This document shows, piece by piece, positions 7,680 through 15,694 of a stretch of 44,550 nt of DNA (position 1 is its first letter; each line of letters opens with the position of its first letter). This stretch comes from Streptomyces sp. B93 (lineage in GTDB: Bacteria; Actinomycetota; Actinomycetes; Streptomycetales; Streptomycetaceae). A program made the position numbers and the translations under genes. The notes beneath the pieces are model-generated. The model saw nothing but the letters and a program-made list of their open reading frames with translations. It had not been told where the DNA came from and did not search any database. The stretch covers positions 1 through 44,550 of the forward strand of contig NZ_JAGPXL010000053.1 in assembly GCF_018070565.1 (NCBI RefSeq), written 5' to 3'.

Positions 7680-8945
7680 ATGAAGCTCGCTGTCGTGGGG
7701 GGCGGCTCCACCTACACCCCCGAACTGATCGACGGTTTCGCGCGGCTGCGCGACACCCTGCCCATCACGGAACTGGTCCTCGTCGACCCGGCCGCCGAGC
7801 GGCTCGAACTGGTCGCCGGACTCGCCCGGCGGATCTTCGCCCGCCAGGGCCACCCGGGACGGATCGTCACCACCGGCGACCTGGACGCCGGGGTCGCGGA
7901 CGCCGACGCCGTACTGCTCCAGCTGCGCATCGGCGGACAGGCCGCCCGCGAGCGGGACGAGACCTGGCCGCTGGAGTGCGGCTGCGTCGGCCAGGAGACC
8001 ACCGGCGCGGGCGGCCTCGCCAAGGCGTTGCGGACGGTCCCGGTCGTCCTGGACATCGCCGAACGGGTACGGCGCGCCAACCCGGACGCCTGGATCATCG
8101 ACTTCACCAACCCCGTCGGCATCGTCACGCGCGCGCTGCTGCACGCCGGGCACAGGGCGGTGGGACTGTGCAACGTGGCCATCGGCCTCCAGCGGAAGTT
8201 CGCCCACCTGCTCGACGTGACCCCGGCCGAGGTCCACCTCGACCACGTCGGGCTCAACCACCTGACCTGGGAGAGGGCGGTACGCGTGGGGGGCCCGGAC
8301 GGCACCGACGTGCTCCCCCGCCTGCTCGCCGAACACGGCGAGGCGATCGCCGCCGACCTCCGGCTGCCGCGCCCCGTCCTGGACCGGCTCGGCGTGGTCC
8401 CGTCGTACTACCTGCGCTATTACTACGCGCACGACGAGGTGGTGCGGGAGCTGGGCACCAGGCCGTCGCGGGCCGCCGAGGTGGCCGCGATGGAGAAACA
8501 GCTGCTGGAGATGTACGGCGATCCGGCGCTCGACGAGAAGCCCGCGCTGCTGGCCAGGCGGGGCGGTGCCTACTACTCCGAGGCCGCCGTGGACCTCGCC
8601 GCCGCGCTGCTCGGCGGGGGCGGTTCGCCGTACCAGGTGGTGAACACGTACAACAACGGCACGCTGCCGTTCCTGCCGGACGACGCCGTCATCGAGACGC
8701 AGGCGGCGGTGGGCGCGAAGGGCGCGGTGCCGTTGCCGGTGGCGCCGGTCGACCCGCTGTACGCGGGGCTGATCGCGAACGTGACGGCGTACGAGGACCT
8801 GGCCCTGGACGCGGCGCTGCGCGGCGGCCGGGACCGGGTCTTCAAGGCGCTGCTCGCGCATCCGCTGATCGGGCAGTACGAGTACGCCGAGGGGCTCACC
8901 GACCGGCTGATCGCGCACAACCGGGAGCACCTCGCGTGGGCGTGA
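7680..8945 (+). CDS. csnH: GH4 NAD-dependent phospho-glycosidase
   Basis: A 421-residue cytoplasmic enzyme of glycoside hydrolase family 4. The NAD-binding loop GGGSTYTPEL (7-16), the CGCVGQETTGAGG segment (about 100-112), DFTNPVG (141-147), and the metal-ligand positions C164 in GLCNVAIG and H194 in GLNHLTW are all present. GH4 enzymes use NAD and a divalent metal to split 6-phospho-glycosides or related sugars by an oxidation-elimination mechanism. In this operon the natural substrate would be an imported glucosamine-containing disaccharide, possibly after phosphorylation by the kinase encoded next. It begins 10 bases after the permease gene. Confidence 0.88.
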   Translation: MKLAVVGGGSTYTPELIDGFARLRDTLPITELVLVDPAAERLELVAGLARRIFARQGHPGRIVTTGDLDAGVADADAVLLQLRIGGQAARERDETWPLECGCVGQETTGAGGLAKALRTVPVVLDIAERVRRANPDAWIIDFTNPVGIVTRALLHAGHRAVGLCNVAIGLQRKFAHLLDVTPAEVHLDHVGLNHLTWERAVRVGGPDGTDVLPRLLAEHGEAIAADLRLPRPVLDRLGVVPSYYLRYYYAHDEVVRELGTRPSRAAEVAAMEKQLLEMYGDPALDEKPALLARRGGAYYSEAAVDLAAALLGGGGSPYQVVNTYNNGTLPFLPDDAVIETQAAVGAKGAVPLPVAPVDPLYAGLIANVTAYEDLALDAALRGGRDRVFKALLAHPLIGQYEYAEGLTDRLIAHNREHLAWA

Positions 8946-9910
8946 ACGGGGTTCTCCTGGCGATCGACGCCGGGAACAGCAAGACCGACGCGGCGGTGCT
9001 CTCCCGGGACGGTGCCGTGCTCGGGACGGCGCGCGGCGGCGGTTTCCAGCCACCGGTGGTGGGGGTGACGGCGGCGGTCGACGGGCTCGCGGAGATCGTG
9101 GGCCGGGCGGCCGCGGACGCCGGGCTCCCGGCCTCGTTCGACCAGGTCACCGCCTGTCTCGCCAACGCCGATCTGCCGGTGGAGGAGGCGGAGTTGGAGA
9201 AGGCGCTGTACGGGCGGGGCTGGAGCCGTGCGGTGCGGGTGCACAACGACACCTTCGCGATCCTGCGGGCCGGGGTGGACGAGCCGCGGGGCGTGGCCGT
9301 GGTCTGCGGGGCGGGCATCAACTGCGTCGGGATGACGCCGGACGGGCGGACCGCGCGCTTCCCGGCGATCGGGAGGATCTCCGGGGACTGGGGCGGGGGC
9401 GGCGGGCTGGCCGAGGAGGCGCTGTGGTTCGCGGCCCGGGCCGAGGACGGCCGGGGCGAGCCTACGGAGCTGGCGCGGGCGCTGCCCGCCCACTTCGGCC
9501 TGGAGACGATGTACGCGCTGATCGAGGCGTTGCATCTGAAGCGGATCCCCGACGAGCGGCGTCATGAACTGACGCCGGTTCTGTTCCGGGTGGCCGCGGC
9601 GGGCGACCCGGTGGCGCTGGCGCTGGTGCACCGGCTGGCCGAGGAGGTCGTCGCGCTGTCGTCGGTGGCGCTGGGGCGCCTCGGACTCCTGGAGGAGGAG
9701 GTTCCGGTCGTGTTCGGCGGCAGCGTCCTCGCCGCGCGGCACCCGCGGTTGGAGGAGCGCATCGCCCGCCTCCTCGCGGAGCGTGCGCCGAAGGCGGTCA
9801 TCGGTTTCGTCACCGCGCCGCCGGTGCTGGGCGCGGGACTGCTCGCCCTGGACGCGACGGGCGCCGGACCCAAGGCGGCGGACCGGCTGCGGGCGCACTA
9901 CGGCGGCTGA
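8936..9910 (+). CDS. csnK: BadF/BadG-type sugar kinase (glucosamine/GlcNAc kinase-like)
   Basis: About 324 residues of the BadF/BadG/BcrA/BcrD ATPase family, which includes N-acetylglucosamine kinases. The first phosphate loop LAIDAGNSKTDAAVL, the second AVVCGAGINCVG, and ISGDWGGGGGLAEEAL are clearly seen, with VFGGSVLAARHP near the end. The GTG at 8936 is chosen because GGGAG lies 8 bases before it; this start overlaps the GH4 gene by 10 bases. A GTG at 8942 is the alternative. It would phosphorylate the amino-sugar released from, or destined for, the GH4 step. It is the last gene of the operon before a hairpin. Confidence 0.83.
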   Translation: MGVNGVLLAIDAGNSKTDAAVLSRDGAVLGTARGGGFQPPVVGVTAAVDGLAEIVGRAAADAGLPASFDQVTACLANADLPVEEAELEKALYGRGWSRAVRVHNDTFAILRAGVDEPRGVAVVCGAGINCVGMTPDGRTARFPAIGRISGDWGGGGGLAEEALWFAARAEDGRGEPTELARALPAHFGLETMYALIEALHLKRIPDERRHELTPVLFRVAAAGDPVALALVHRLAEEVVALSSVALGRLGLLEEEVPVVFGGSVLAARHPRLEERIARLLAERAPKAVIGFVTAPPVLGAGLLALDATGAGPKAADRLRAHYGG

Positions 9911-9933
9911 CGCGGCGAGCTTGTGAGGGAGCC

Positions 9934-9965
9934 GGGCGCGGCACCGATATTCGCTTGCCGCGCCC
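9934..9965 (+). terminator. Hairpin terminator after the csn-type operon
   Basis: GGGCGCGGCA (9934-9943) pairs perfectly with TGCCGCGCCC (9956-9965) across a 12-base loop, 24 bases after the kinase stop codon. Confidence 0.6.
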
Positions 9966-10011
9966 CGGCGCTCCGGGTCAGCGTCGTCTCACATCCCACG
10001 AAGGCGAGAAG

Positions 10012-10433
10012 ATGACCCCACCAACGGACCGTGCCGGCTACGACCACGAACTCGTCCAGGCCGCGGCGGAGGTCGCCCGCACGCGCTGCCGCGGCGACAA
10101 CCACACCATGGCCGCCGCCGCCCGCGCCCGGGACGGCCGGATCGTCACGGCGGTGAACGCCTACCACTTCACCGGAGGGCCGTGCGCCGAGCTGGTCCTG
10201 ATCGGCGCGGCGGCCTCCCAGGGCGTCTACGAGCTGGACACGATCGTCGCCGTGGGCGACCGCGACCGCGGGGTGGTCCCTCCGTGCGGCCGGTGCCGTC
10301 AGGTCCTGCTCGACTACTTCCCTGCCATCGAGGTCATCGTCGGCACGGCCGACGCCGTCCGCGCGGTCCCCATCACGGGCCTGCTGCCGGAGAGTTTTAC
10401 GTCTGGGCCGACCACCAGCTCGACGCCGAGTGA
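10012..10433 (+). pseudogene. Cytidine/blasticidin-S deaminase-like protein, frameshifted near its C-terminus
   Basis: A small zinc deaminase. Residues 1-128 read in one frame and include the metal site: C58-A-E60 in GGPCAELVL and C92/C95 in VPPCGRCRQVLLDY. These are the ligands and proton-shuttle glutamate of the cytidine deaminase superfamily. After ...ITGLLPES the frame is lost at the TTTT run 10395-10398; the expected tail FYVWADHQLDAE follows in the -1 frame and stops at 10433. The total length of 422 bases is one short of 141 codons, so one base appears to be missing. The catalytic part is complete, so the product might still fold, but the unshifted frame runs on for about 170 foreign residues. 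It could be a sequencing error. Confidence 0.75.
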
Positions 10434-10454
10434 GCCGTCCCGCCCGCGCGAGCC

Positions 10455-10766
10455 TCAGAGATCGAGTACGGCCCGCAGCGCGTTGTCGACGGCTTCCTGC
10501 TGCTCGGGGCCGATGTTGCCGTGCCGGGTCGCGGTCTCGAAGCGTGTGGTGGCCAGTTGCAGGAGGTTGACGGCCACGACGGAGGCGTCGATGGGCTCGT
10601 TCAGGTGCACGCTCATCGCCGTGTCGGGGTGCTGCGCGGGGGCGTGCAGCACGAGGACGACGACGGCGCCGTACGCCTCGGCGAGTCCGTCCAGGCTGAC
10701 GACCAGGACCGTACGGACGCCCTTGCCGGTGTCGACGTCCCAGACGTCGCCCTTGCGGATCGTCAC
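10455..10766 (-). CDS. PemK/MazF-type toxin
   Basis: A 103-residue protein starting at a GTG whose bases overlap the stop of the antitoxin gene (GTGA). The opening VTIRKGDVWDVDTGKGVRTVLVVS matches the first strands of MazF/PemK ribonuclease toxins (RGDVW.VD...G..RPVLVVS), with MSVHLNEPIDASVV and the C-terminal helix following. The expected activity is sequence-specific mRNA cleavage in the cytoplasm. It is paired with and translationally coupled to the small antitoxin gene upstream. A longer upstream reading of the frame crosses the antitoxin gene and is not credible. Confidence 0.7.
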   Translation of the reverse strand: MTIRKGDVWDVDTGKGVRTVLVVSLDGLAEAYGAVVVLVLHAPAQHPDTAMSVHLNEPIDASVVAVNLLQLATTRFETATRHGNIGPEQQEAVDNALRAVLDL

Positions 10767-10948
10767 AGGGCGTCGCCTTCGCCCTCGAGTCCGAGGCGGG
10801 CGGCGGGGGCGAGCTTGCGGGCGGCGTCGAGGGTCATCTGGCGGCGGACGGCGCGCAGGATGTAGTCGTTCAGCGAGGGGGCGTCGGCCGCGGCGGCGCG
10901 CAGGGGGCCGTCCATGGCGTCGGGGATGCGGAGGGTGATGGCAGTCAT
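10763..10948 (-). CDS. Ribbon-helix-helix-type antitoxin
   Basis: A 61-residue protein: TAITLRIPDAMDGPLRAAAA then SLNDYILRAVRRQM, the strand-helix-helix pattern of CopG/Arc-type antitoxins, followed by a charged tail that would wrap the toxin. It precedes and overlaps the MazF-like gene by 4 bases, the usual order for such modules. The inverted repeat TGCCAC...GTGGCA (10948-10953 and 10971-10976) spans the start region and may be the autoregulatory operator. Confidence 0.65.
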   Translation of the reverse strand: MTAITLRIPDAMDGPLRAAAADAPSLNDYILRAVRRQMTLDAARKLAPAARLGLEGEGDAL

Positions 10949-10976
10949 GCCACCAAATGTAGTGGCTGGAGTGGCA
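10948..10976. promoter_or_regulatory. Possible toxin-antitoxin operator
   Basis: TGCCAC at 10948-10953 and GTGGCA at 10971-10976 are inverted, with an additional GTGG at 10962-10965 between them. The site touches the antitoxin start codon, as expected for autoregulation, but the arms are short. Confidence 0.35.
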
Positions 10977-11029
10977 CCGGCACAGGGCGGGGACGTGGAC
11001 TCCCGTATCAGGGGGACGGGGCACCCCGG

Positions 11030-11626
11030 TCAGCCCTTCCGCTCAACCGCCGCGTCGAGAAGGGGCCCGAGTTCCCCCACCACGACCGTCAGGGCGCGGA
11101 CGTCCCGTTCGGCGCGGGCGATGAGGATGGCCCCTTCCAGGGAGCTGATCATGAGGGTGGCGAGCGGACCGGTCCGCTCCTTGGGGACGCCCATGTCGGC
11201 CAGCGCCCGGGACACCGGCCCGGTCCAGGTGGCGAAGGCTGCGGCCGCGGCTTCCCGGGTGGACGCGGTGGACTCGGCGCAGTCCACGGTGGCGGCGGCG
11301 ACGGGGCATCCGCCGCCGAAGCCCACGGCCTCGTACTCGTCAGTCCACTGCCGCGCCATCTCGGCGAACAGTCCGCTGGGCGTCGGCTCGTCCAACGCGG
11401 CGAGGAACCGTGCCACGCGGCGCCCCGCGTACCGTCCCGCCCAGCCGACCGCCTCGTTGACGAGCTGTTCCTTGCCGCCGGGGAAGTAGTGCTGGAGCGA
11501 TCCGCGCGGCGCACCGGCGTGCGCGGCCACGTCCCGCATTCCCGTGGCGGCGACCCCGTCACGCCGGATGAGCTGGGCCGCGCTGAAGACCATCCGCTCA
11601 CGCGGCCCTCGTTCGGACACGGCCAT
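11030..11626 (-). CDS. TetR-family repressor (LmrA/YxaF-like)
   Basis: A 198-residue regulator. The N-terminal helix-turn-helix (about 10-55) includes GVAATGMRDVAAHAGAPRGSLQHYFPGGKEQL, a strong TetR signature of the LmrA/YxaF type. The C-terminal ligand domain contains GFGGGCPVAAATVD, also typical of that group. It is divergent from the NAD-dependent dehydrogenase gene at 11752, and the 125-base gap holds two 18-base palindromes that are the likely operators for both genes. Confidence 0.85.
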   Translation of the reverse strand: MAVSERGPRERMVFSAAQLIRRDGVAATGMRDVAAHAGAPRGSLQHYFPGGKEQLVNEAVGWAGRYAGRRVARFLAALDEPTPSGLFAEMARQWTDEYEAVGFGGGCPVAAATVDCAESTASTREAAAAAFATWTGPVSRALADMGVPKERTGPLATLMISSLEGAILIARAERDVRALTVVVGELGPLLDAAVERKG

Positions 11627-11671
11627 CTCCGCCTTTCCTTCCTCCTGCGCCTTGCACTTAGCGCCCTCAGG

Positions 11672-11689
11672 CTATGACGGTCGTCATAG
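11672..11689. promoter_or_regulatory. TetR operator, copy 1
   Basis: CTATGACGGTCGTCATAG has perfect 8-base arms around a GT centre. It is the exact reverse complement of copy 2, and lies nearer the TetR gene. Confidence 0.75.
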
Positions 11690-11698
11690 CCGGGGCTA

Positions 11699-11716
11699 CT
11701 ATGACGACCGTCATAG
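11699..11716. promoter_or_regulatory. TetR operator, copy 2
   Basis: CTATGACGACCGTCATAG, with the same 8-base arms around an AC centre. The two sites are 27 bases apart start to start, about 2.6 helical turns, and face the dehydrogenase gene 36 bases downstream. Confidence 0.75.
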
Positions 11717-11751
11717 CCAGGACGCGGGCCGGAAGTGGCGGGTGGTAGGTC

Positions 11752-12636
11752 ATGTACGTCGGTTTCATCGGCCTCGGTGTCATGGGGCAGCCCATGGCGC
11801 TCAACCTCGCCCGCGCCGGGACACCTGTCGTGGTGTGGAACCGCACCCCGGGGCGGAGCGAGAGCCTGCGCGCAGCCGGGGCCGAGGTCGCGGCAGGGCC
11901 GGCCGAGGTGTTCGAACGGGCCCGGACCGTGATGCTCATGCTGGCCGACGAGGCCGCCATGGACGCGGTGCTGGCCCGTGGCACCGCCGACTTCGCCTCC
12001 CTCGTCTCCGGACACACCGTCGTCCACATGGGCACGACCTCCGCCGAGTACTCGGCCGGACTCCAGGACGACGTCCGGTCGGCGGGCGGCCGGTACGTCG
12101 AGGCGCCGGTCTCCGGTTCCCGGGTGCCCGCCGAACGCGGCGAACTGGTGGGCATGCTGGCGGGCGAGGACGACGCCGTGCGCGCCGTACGGCCCGTGCT
12201 CGCCCCGGTGTGCGCGGAGACGTTCGAGTGCGGCCCGGTACCGGGCGCGCTGCTGATGAAGTTCTCGGTGAACCTGTTCCTGATCACCCTGGTCACCGGA
12301 CTCGCCGAGGCCTTCCACTTCGCCGACCGGCACGGCCTCGACCAGCGCCTGCTCCGGGACGTCCTGGACGCGGGCCCCATGGCGAGCGCCGTCTCCCGCG
12401 CCAAGGGCGCCAAGCTGCTGTCCCGTGACTTCACCGTCCAGGCGGCCTCCGCGGACGTCCTCAAGAACAACCGCCTGATCGCGGAGGCCGCCCGCAAGGC
12501 CGACCTGCCCTCCCCCCTCCTCGACGTGTGCCACGCCCTCTACGGCGAGACGGTGGAGCTGGGCCACGGCGGCGAGGACATGACCGCCGTCGTACGGGCG
12601 CTGGAGTCCCGGAGCGGGCAGCCGGCCGCCGGCTGA
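11752..12636 (+). CDS. NAD(P)-dependent beta-hydroxyacid dehydrogenase family protein
   Basis: A 294-residue member of the 3-hydroxyisobutyrate dehydrogenase/6-phosphogluconate dehydrogenase superfamily. The nucleotide loop is FIGLGVMGQPMALNLARAG (residues 5-23), the substrate loop YVEAPVSGSR (115-124), and the catalytic lysine is probably K170 in LLMKFSVNLF. The last third is the all-helical dimer domain. The substrate cannot be told; imine reductases and succinic semialdehyde reductases belong to the same superfamily. It should be controlled by the divergent TetR repressor through the twin operators, which suggests a detoxification or catabolic step induced by a small molecule. Confidence 0.83.
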   Translation: MYVGFIGLGVMGQPMALNLARAGTPVVVWNRTPGRSESLRAAGAEVAAGPAEVFERARTVMLMLADEAAMDAVLARGTADFASLVSGHTVVHMGTTSAEYSAGLQDDVRSAGGRYVEAPVSGSRVPAERGELVGMLAGEDDAVRAVRPVLAPVCAETFECGPVPGALLMKFSVNLFLITLVTGLAEAFHFADRHGLDQRLLRDVLDAGPMASAVSRAKGAKLLSRDFTVQAASADVLKNNRLIAEAARKADLPSPLLDVCHALYGETVELGHGGEDMTAVVRALESRSGQPAAG

Positions 12637-12751
12637 CCGGCTTCCAGTCAGGTCGCCGGACCTACCGCGAAGGGCACGGCCGAACTCATCGGCTTCCCGG
12701 TCGTGGTGTCCGTCGCGCGGGGAACCGTCCGCGACGATCGACAATGGGGCC

Positions 12752-14959
12752 ATGGAGGCACCACCCGTAGGGCAGCCGCGGTGGGTCCAGGTCGTGGCCT
12801 GGGTTCTGGCCGTGCTCAGTCTGACCGTGCTCGCCGCTGCCGCCGTGCTGCGCAGTACCGCGCTGAACCCCGGTTTCCACGGCCGGGTGCTCGACGAGGA
12901 GCGGGCCTATCACCGGGTCTACGACGAGGTGCTGGTCGATCCGCGGCTCGCTCCGGTCCTCCATGACCTGCTGGGCCGACTGCCCGTCCCGCAGTCCACG
13001 GTCACCTCGAACGTCAAGGTCGTCCTCCCGCCGGAGACGCTGCGGGCCATCGGCGACCGGCAGATCACCGAGGTGGTCCGCTATCTGGAGGGGGACCGTG
13101 CCAGGCTGCGGCTCGCCGTCGATCTCAGGCCGGTGCTGGCGAACATCGACCGGCTCAGCCAGATCTACTTCGGCACCGCCGTCGCCTCGCTCCAGCAGCG
13201 CTCCGAGCCGGACTTCGACGTCTTCCGGCAGAATCTGGCCGATCTGGCCGTCCGTCTCGTCGCGGGCGAGGTACCGCGCGGGGAGCTGCCGACGCTGGCG
13301 CTCTCCCAGGAGCAGGCGCGCGCCGCCACGACCATGCTGCTGCGTCTGGTGCCGCAGGCGGAGCGTGCCCAGCTGCGGCCGGAGGTCGAAGCCGCGCTGG
13401 AGGACGGGGACGCGGCGTCGGCGCTGGCGGCGGTGGCGCCGGTGGCCGTCTCGGACGGGGTGGGGGCGGCGGTCGCGGAGCTGTTGCGGGAGGCAGGGGG
13501 CCGTACCTGGGTGATCCGCGCCGATCTCGGCCCCTCGGACACCGTCTCGGCGGTCGACCGGATCCGCTCCGTCACCCGGCTGTTCCACGAGGTCGTCGAG
13601 CCCGCGGCGGCCGTACTCTCCGTGGCCGCGCTGGTCCTGCTGTGGCACGCCACTCCCCTGCCCGCCACTCGGCGGCTGGTCCCGCTGGGCTGGGCGCTGG
13701 CCGGAGCGGCGACGCTGACGGCGCTGGCGGTGTTCCTCCTGCGGGTCCTGGTGGGCGAGCGGCCGTACCGTCCGCCGTCCTCCTGGCCCCCGGCGGCGGC
13801 ACGCCTCCTCGACGATCTCCAGGCCAACGCGGTCGACCGGGTGCTGCACACCGCCACCGTCGTCGCGCTGATCCTGCTGGTGGCGGGGGCGCTGCTGGTC
13901 GGCCTCGGCTGGGCCCGGCGGACGACCGCACCCACACTCCAGACCCGCGTGGAGGCACGGCACGGTCTCGTCCTGGCCGCCGCGGTGTCGGCGTCCGCGC
14001 TCGTGGGGGCGACCCTGGCGCCGGTGGCGCTGACCGGGCCCGCCCCTCGGGTCTGCCAGGGCAGCTCCCGGCTGTGCGACGTCCGCTACGACGAGCTGGC
14101 CCAACTCGCCGCGCACAACGCGATGGCCACGACGACGGACCGGTTCATCGGCCCCCTCCAGGACCCCGACATCGTCGGCCAGTTGAACGCGGGGGTGCGT
14201 GTGCTGCTGCTCGACACCCATCGGTGGGAGCGGCCCGCGGAGATCACGGACCGTCTGGCCGACTCCGAGTTCTCACCGGAGCTGCGCCGCCAGCTCACCG
14301 ACGCCCTGACCCGTCTCGATCCGCACCGGCCGGGGCTGTGGCTGTGCCATTCGGTGTGCGGTGCCGGAGCCCTGGAACTGGAGGCCACGCTGCGGCAGAT
14401 CGGCGACTGGCTGCGCGCGCACCCCTCGGAGATCGTCACCCTGATCCTCCAGGACGGCGTCGGCGCGCCGGAGACCCAGCGCGCCTTCGAGCGGGCGGGC
14501 CTCACCGAGCTGCTGTACGAACCGGACCAGGACGCGGACCAGGCCTGGCCGCGGCTGGAGGAGATGATCGACAGCGGCAGGCGCCTCGTCGTCTTCGCGG
14601 AGAAGGCGGACGGACCCGCCCCGTGGTACCGGAACTTCTACCGCTACGGCATGGAGACCCCCTTCGCGGTCCGCAGCCCCGAGGAGATGACCTGCGCGCC
14701 CAACCGCGGCGGCACGGACAAGCGGCTGTTCCTGCTCAACCACTTCGTCACGGCGGGCGGTGGCCGGCGCCTGGAAGCGGGCACCGTCAACGCACGCGAT
14801 TTCGTGCTGGACCGCGCCCACGCCTGCGAACAGCAGCGCGGCAGGCCGGTGAACTTCATCGCGGTCGACTACGCGACCATCGGGGACGCGCGAGCGGCCG
14901 TGGACGCCCTCAACACCGAACGGCTCCGGGACGACGGCGACGCCGCGGTCACCCCGTGA
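12752..14959 (+). CDS. Membrane protein with C-terminal PLC-like phosphodiesterase domain
   Basis: A 735-residue protein. Residues about 12-34 form the first membrane helix, followed by an extracytoplasmic-looking stretch of ~245 residues. Four more helices lie at about 283-300, 308-333, 364-387 and 404-428. Residues ~435-725 resemble the PI-PLC X-domain superfamily: H455 in LAAHNAMATT, the LLLDTHRW strand (D488/H490), and H533 in LWLCHSVCG fit the catalytic His/Asp arrangement of PLC-like phosphodiesterases. The substrate is unknown; a membrane lipid or glycerophosphodiester is plausible. There is no clear ribosome site, and GACAAT 7 bases before the ATG suggests a leaderless transcript. Confidence 0.7.
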   Translation: MEAPPVGQPRWVQVVAWVLAVLSLTVLAAAAVLRSTALNPGFHGRVLDEERAYHRVYDEVLVDPRLAPVLHDLLGRLPVPQSTVTSNVKVVLPPETLRAIGDRQITEVVRYLEGDRARLRLAVDLRPVLANIDRLSQIYFGTAVASLQQRSEPDFDVFRQNLADLAVRLVAGEVPRGELPTLALSQEQARAATTMLLRLVPQAERAQLRPEVEAALEDGDAASALAAVAPVAVSDGVGAAVAELLREAGGRTWVIRADLGPSDTVSAVDRIRSVTRLFHEVVEPAAAVLSVAALVLLWHATPLPATRRLVPLGWALAGAATLTALAVFLLRVLVGERPYRPPSSWPPAAARLLDDLQANAVDRVLHTATVVALILLVAGALLVGLGWARRTTAPTLQTRVEARHGLVLAAAVSASALVGATLAPVALTGPAPRVCQGSSRLCDVRYDELAQLAAHNAMATTTDRFIGPLQDPDIVGQLNAGVRVLLLDTHRWERPAEITDRLADSEFSPELRRQLTDALTRLDPHRPGLWLCHSVCGAGALELEATLRQIGDWLRAHPSEIVTLILQDGVGAPETQRAFERAGLTELLYEPDQDADQAWPRLEEMIDSGRRLVVFAEKADGPAPWYRNFYRYGMETPFAVRSPEEMTCAPNRGGTDKRLFLLNHFVTAGGGRRLEAGTVNARDFVLDRAHACEQQRGRPVNFIAVDYATIGDARAAVDALNTERLRDDGDAAVTP

Positions 14960-14974
14960 GGACCCGCGGAGTTA

Positions 14975-14985
14975 ATTGCAAGCGC
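14975..14985 (+). promoter_or_regulatory. MarR-unit operator motif, copy 1 (upstream of the MarR gene)
   Basis: ATTGCAAGCGC matches the consensus RTTGCAARCGC also found twice, on the opposite strand, before the MFS gene. A TATACA box (14988-14993) lies immediately after it, so binding here would block the MarR promoter. Confidence 0.6.
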
Positions 14986-15065
14986 GCTATACATGCACTC
15001 GCTGACAATTTCACACATGACCTATCCTGGACCACAGCCGCCCGCACCCGGAGGTTCCAGACCCC

Positions 15066-15524
15066 ATGACCGCCACAGACCCGGCTCTCACCGCCCTCGC
15101 CCAGGGCTGGTGCGCCCTCTCCCTGCTGCACGGGAGGATCGAGGCGCACATCGAGCGCGCCCTCCAGGCCAAGCACGACCTGAGCGTGCGCGAGTACTCC
15201 CTGCTCGACGTGCTGAGCCGCCAGCACAACGGCGAGGGCGGCCACCTCCAGATGAAGCAGGTCGCCGACGCCGTAGTCCTCAGCCAGAGCGCCACGACCC
15301 GCCTGGTCACCCGGCTGGAGGACCGCGGACTGCTCTCCCGCTACCTGTGTCCGACGGATCGCCGGGGCATCTACACCGATGTCACCGATGCCGGCCTGAA
15401 GCTTCTGGAGGAGGCGCGGCCGACCAATGACTCCGCGCTGCGGCAGGCACTCGACGAGGCGAGCGAGCGGCCCGAGCTTGCGCCGCTGGTGAAGGTCGTG
15501 GAGTCGGGCACGATCCCCGCCTGA
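15066..15524 (+). CDS. MarR-family regulator
   Basis: A 152-residue winged-helix protein. The HTH core (about 40-110) includes LSVREYSLLDVL, LQMKQVADAVVLSQSATTRLVTRLEDRGLL and the wing CPTDRRGIYTDVT; all are standard MarR features. It precedes a DHA-type MFS exporter and an aldo-keto reductase on the same strand. The motif RTTGCAARCGC occurs before this gene and twice before the exporter, so this protein is the obvious regulator of the group. A hairpin follows its stop, so the exporter is probably transcribed from its own promoter. Confidence 0.85.
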   Translation: MTATDPALTALAQGWCALSLLHGRIEAHIERALQAKHDLSVREYSLLDVLSRQHNGEGGHLQMKQVADAVVLSQSATTRLVTRLEDRGLLSRYLCPTDRRGIYTDVTDAGLKLLEEARPTNDSALRQALDEASERPELAPLVKVVESGTIPA

Positions 15525-15552
15525 GACCCGCTCAGCCCCCAGTGACCCCACC

Positions 15553-15574
15553 ACCGGCTCCCAGGGGAGCCGGT
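15553..15574 (+). terminator. Terminator after the MarR gene
   Basis: ACCGGCTCC (15553-15561) pairs perfectly with GGAGCCGGT (15566-15574) around a 4-base loop and is followed by CTTCGG. It lies 28 bases after the MarR stop codon. Confidence 0.65.
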
Positions 15575-15616
15575 CTTCGGCATGCCCGCCCACAGACATG
15601 CACGCCAGCATATCCA

Positions 15617-15650
15617 GCGTTTGCAATTATCCCGCGCTTGCAACTATTGT
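15617..15650. promoter_or_regulatory. MFS promoter with two MarR-unit operator motifs
   Basis: On the minus strand GTTGCAAGCGC (15634-15644) and ATTGCAAACGC (15617-15627) are direct copies 17 bases apart. A plus-strand promoter TTGCAA (15621-15626), 18 bases, TATTGT (15645-15650) overlaps them, so occupancy would mask the -35 and spacer of the MFS promoter. Confidence 0.6.
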
Positions 15651-15694
15651 CTTGGGCTGTAAGCGCCTCACGCAATCATCTGGAAGGTACGTCC

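Noticed and set aside
10390..10400. Programmed -1 frameshifting in the deaminase gene
   Set aside because: No canonical slippery heptamer and no clear downstream structure; a one-base deletion explains it more simply.
10767..11024. Upstream extension of the toxin frame
   Set aside because: It crosses the antitoxin gene in another frame; the coupled GTG at 10766 gives the right size and the conserved MazF start.
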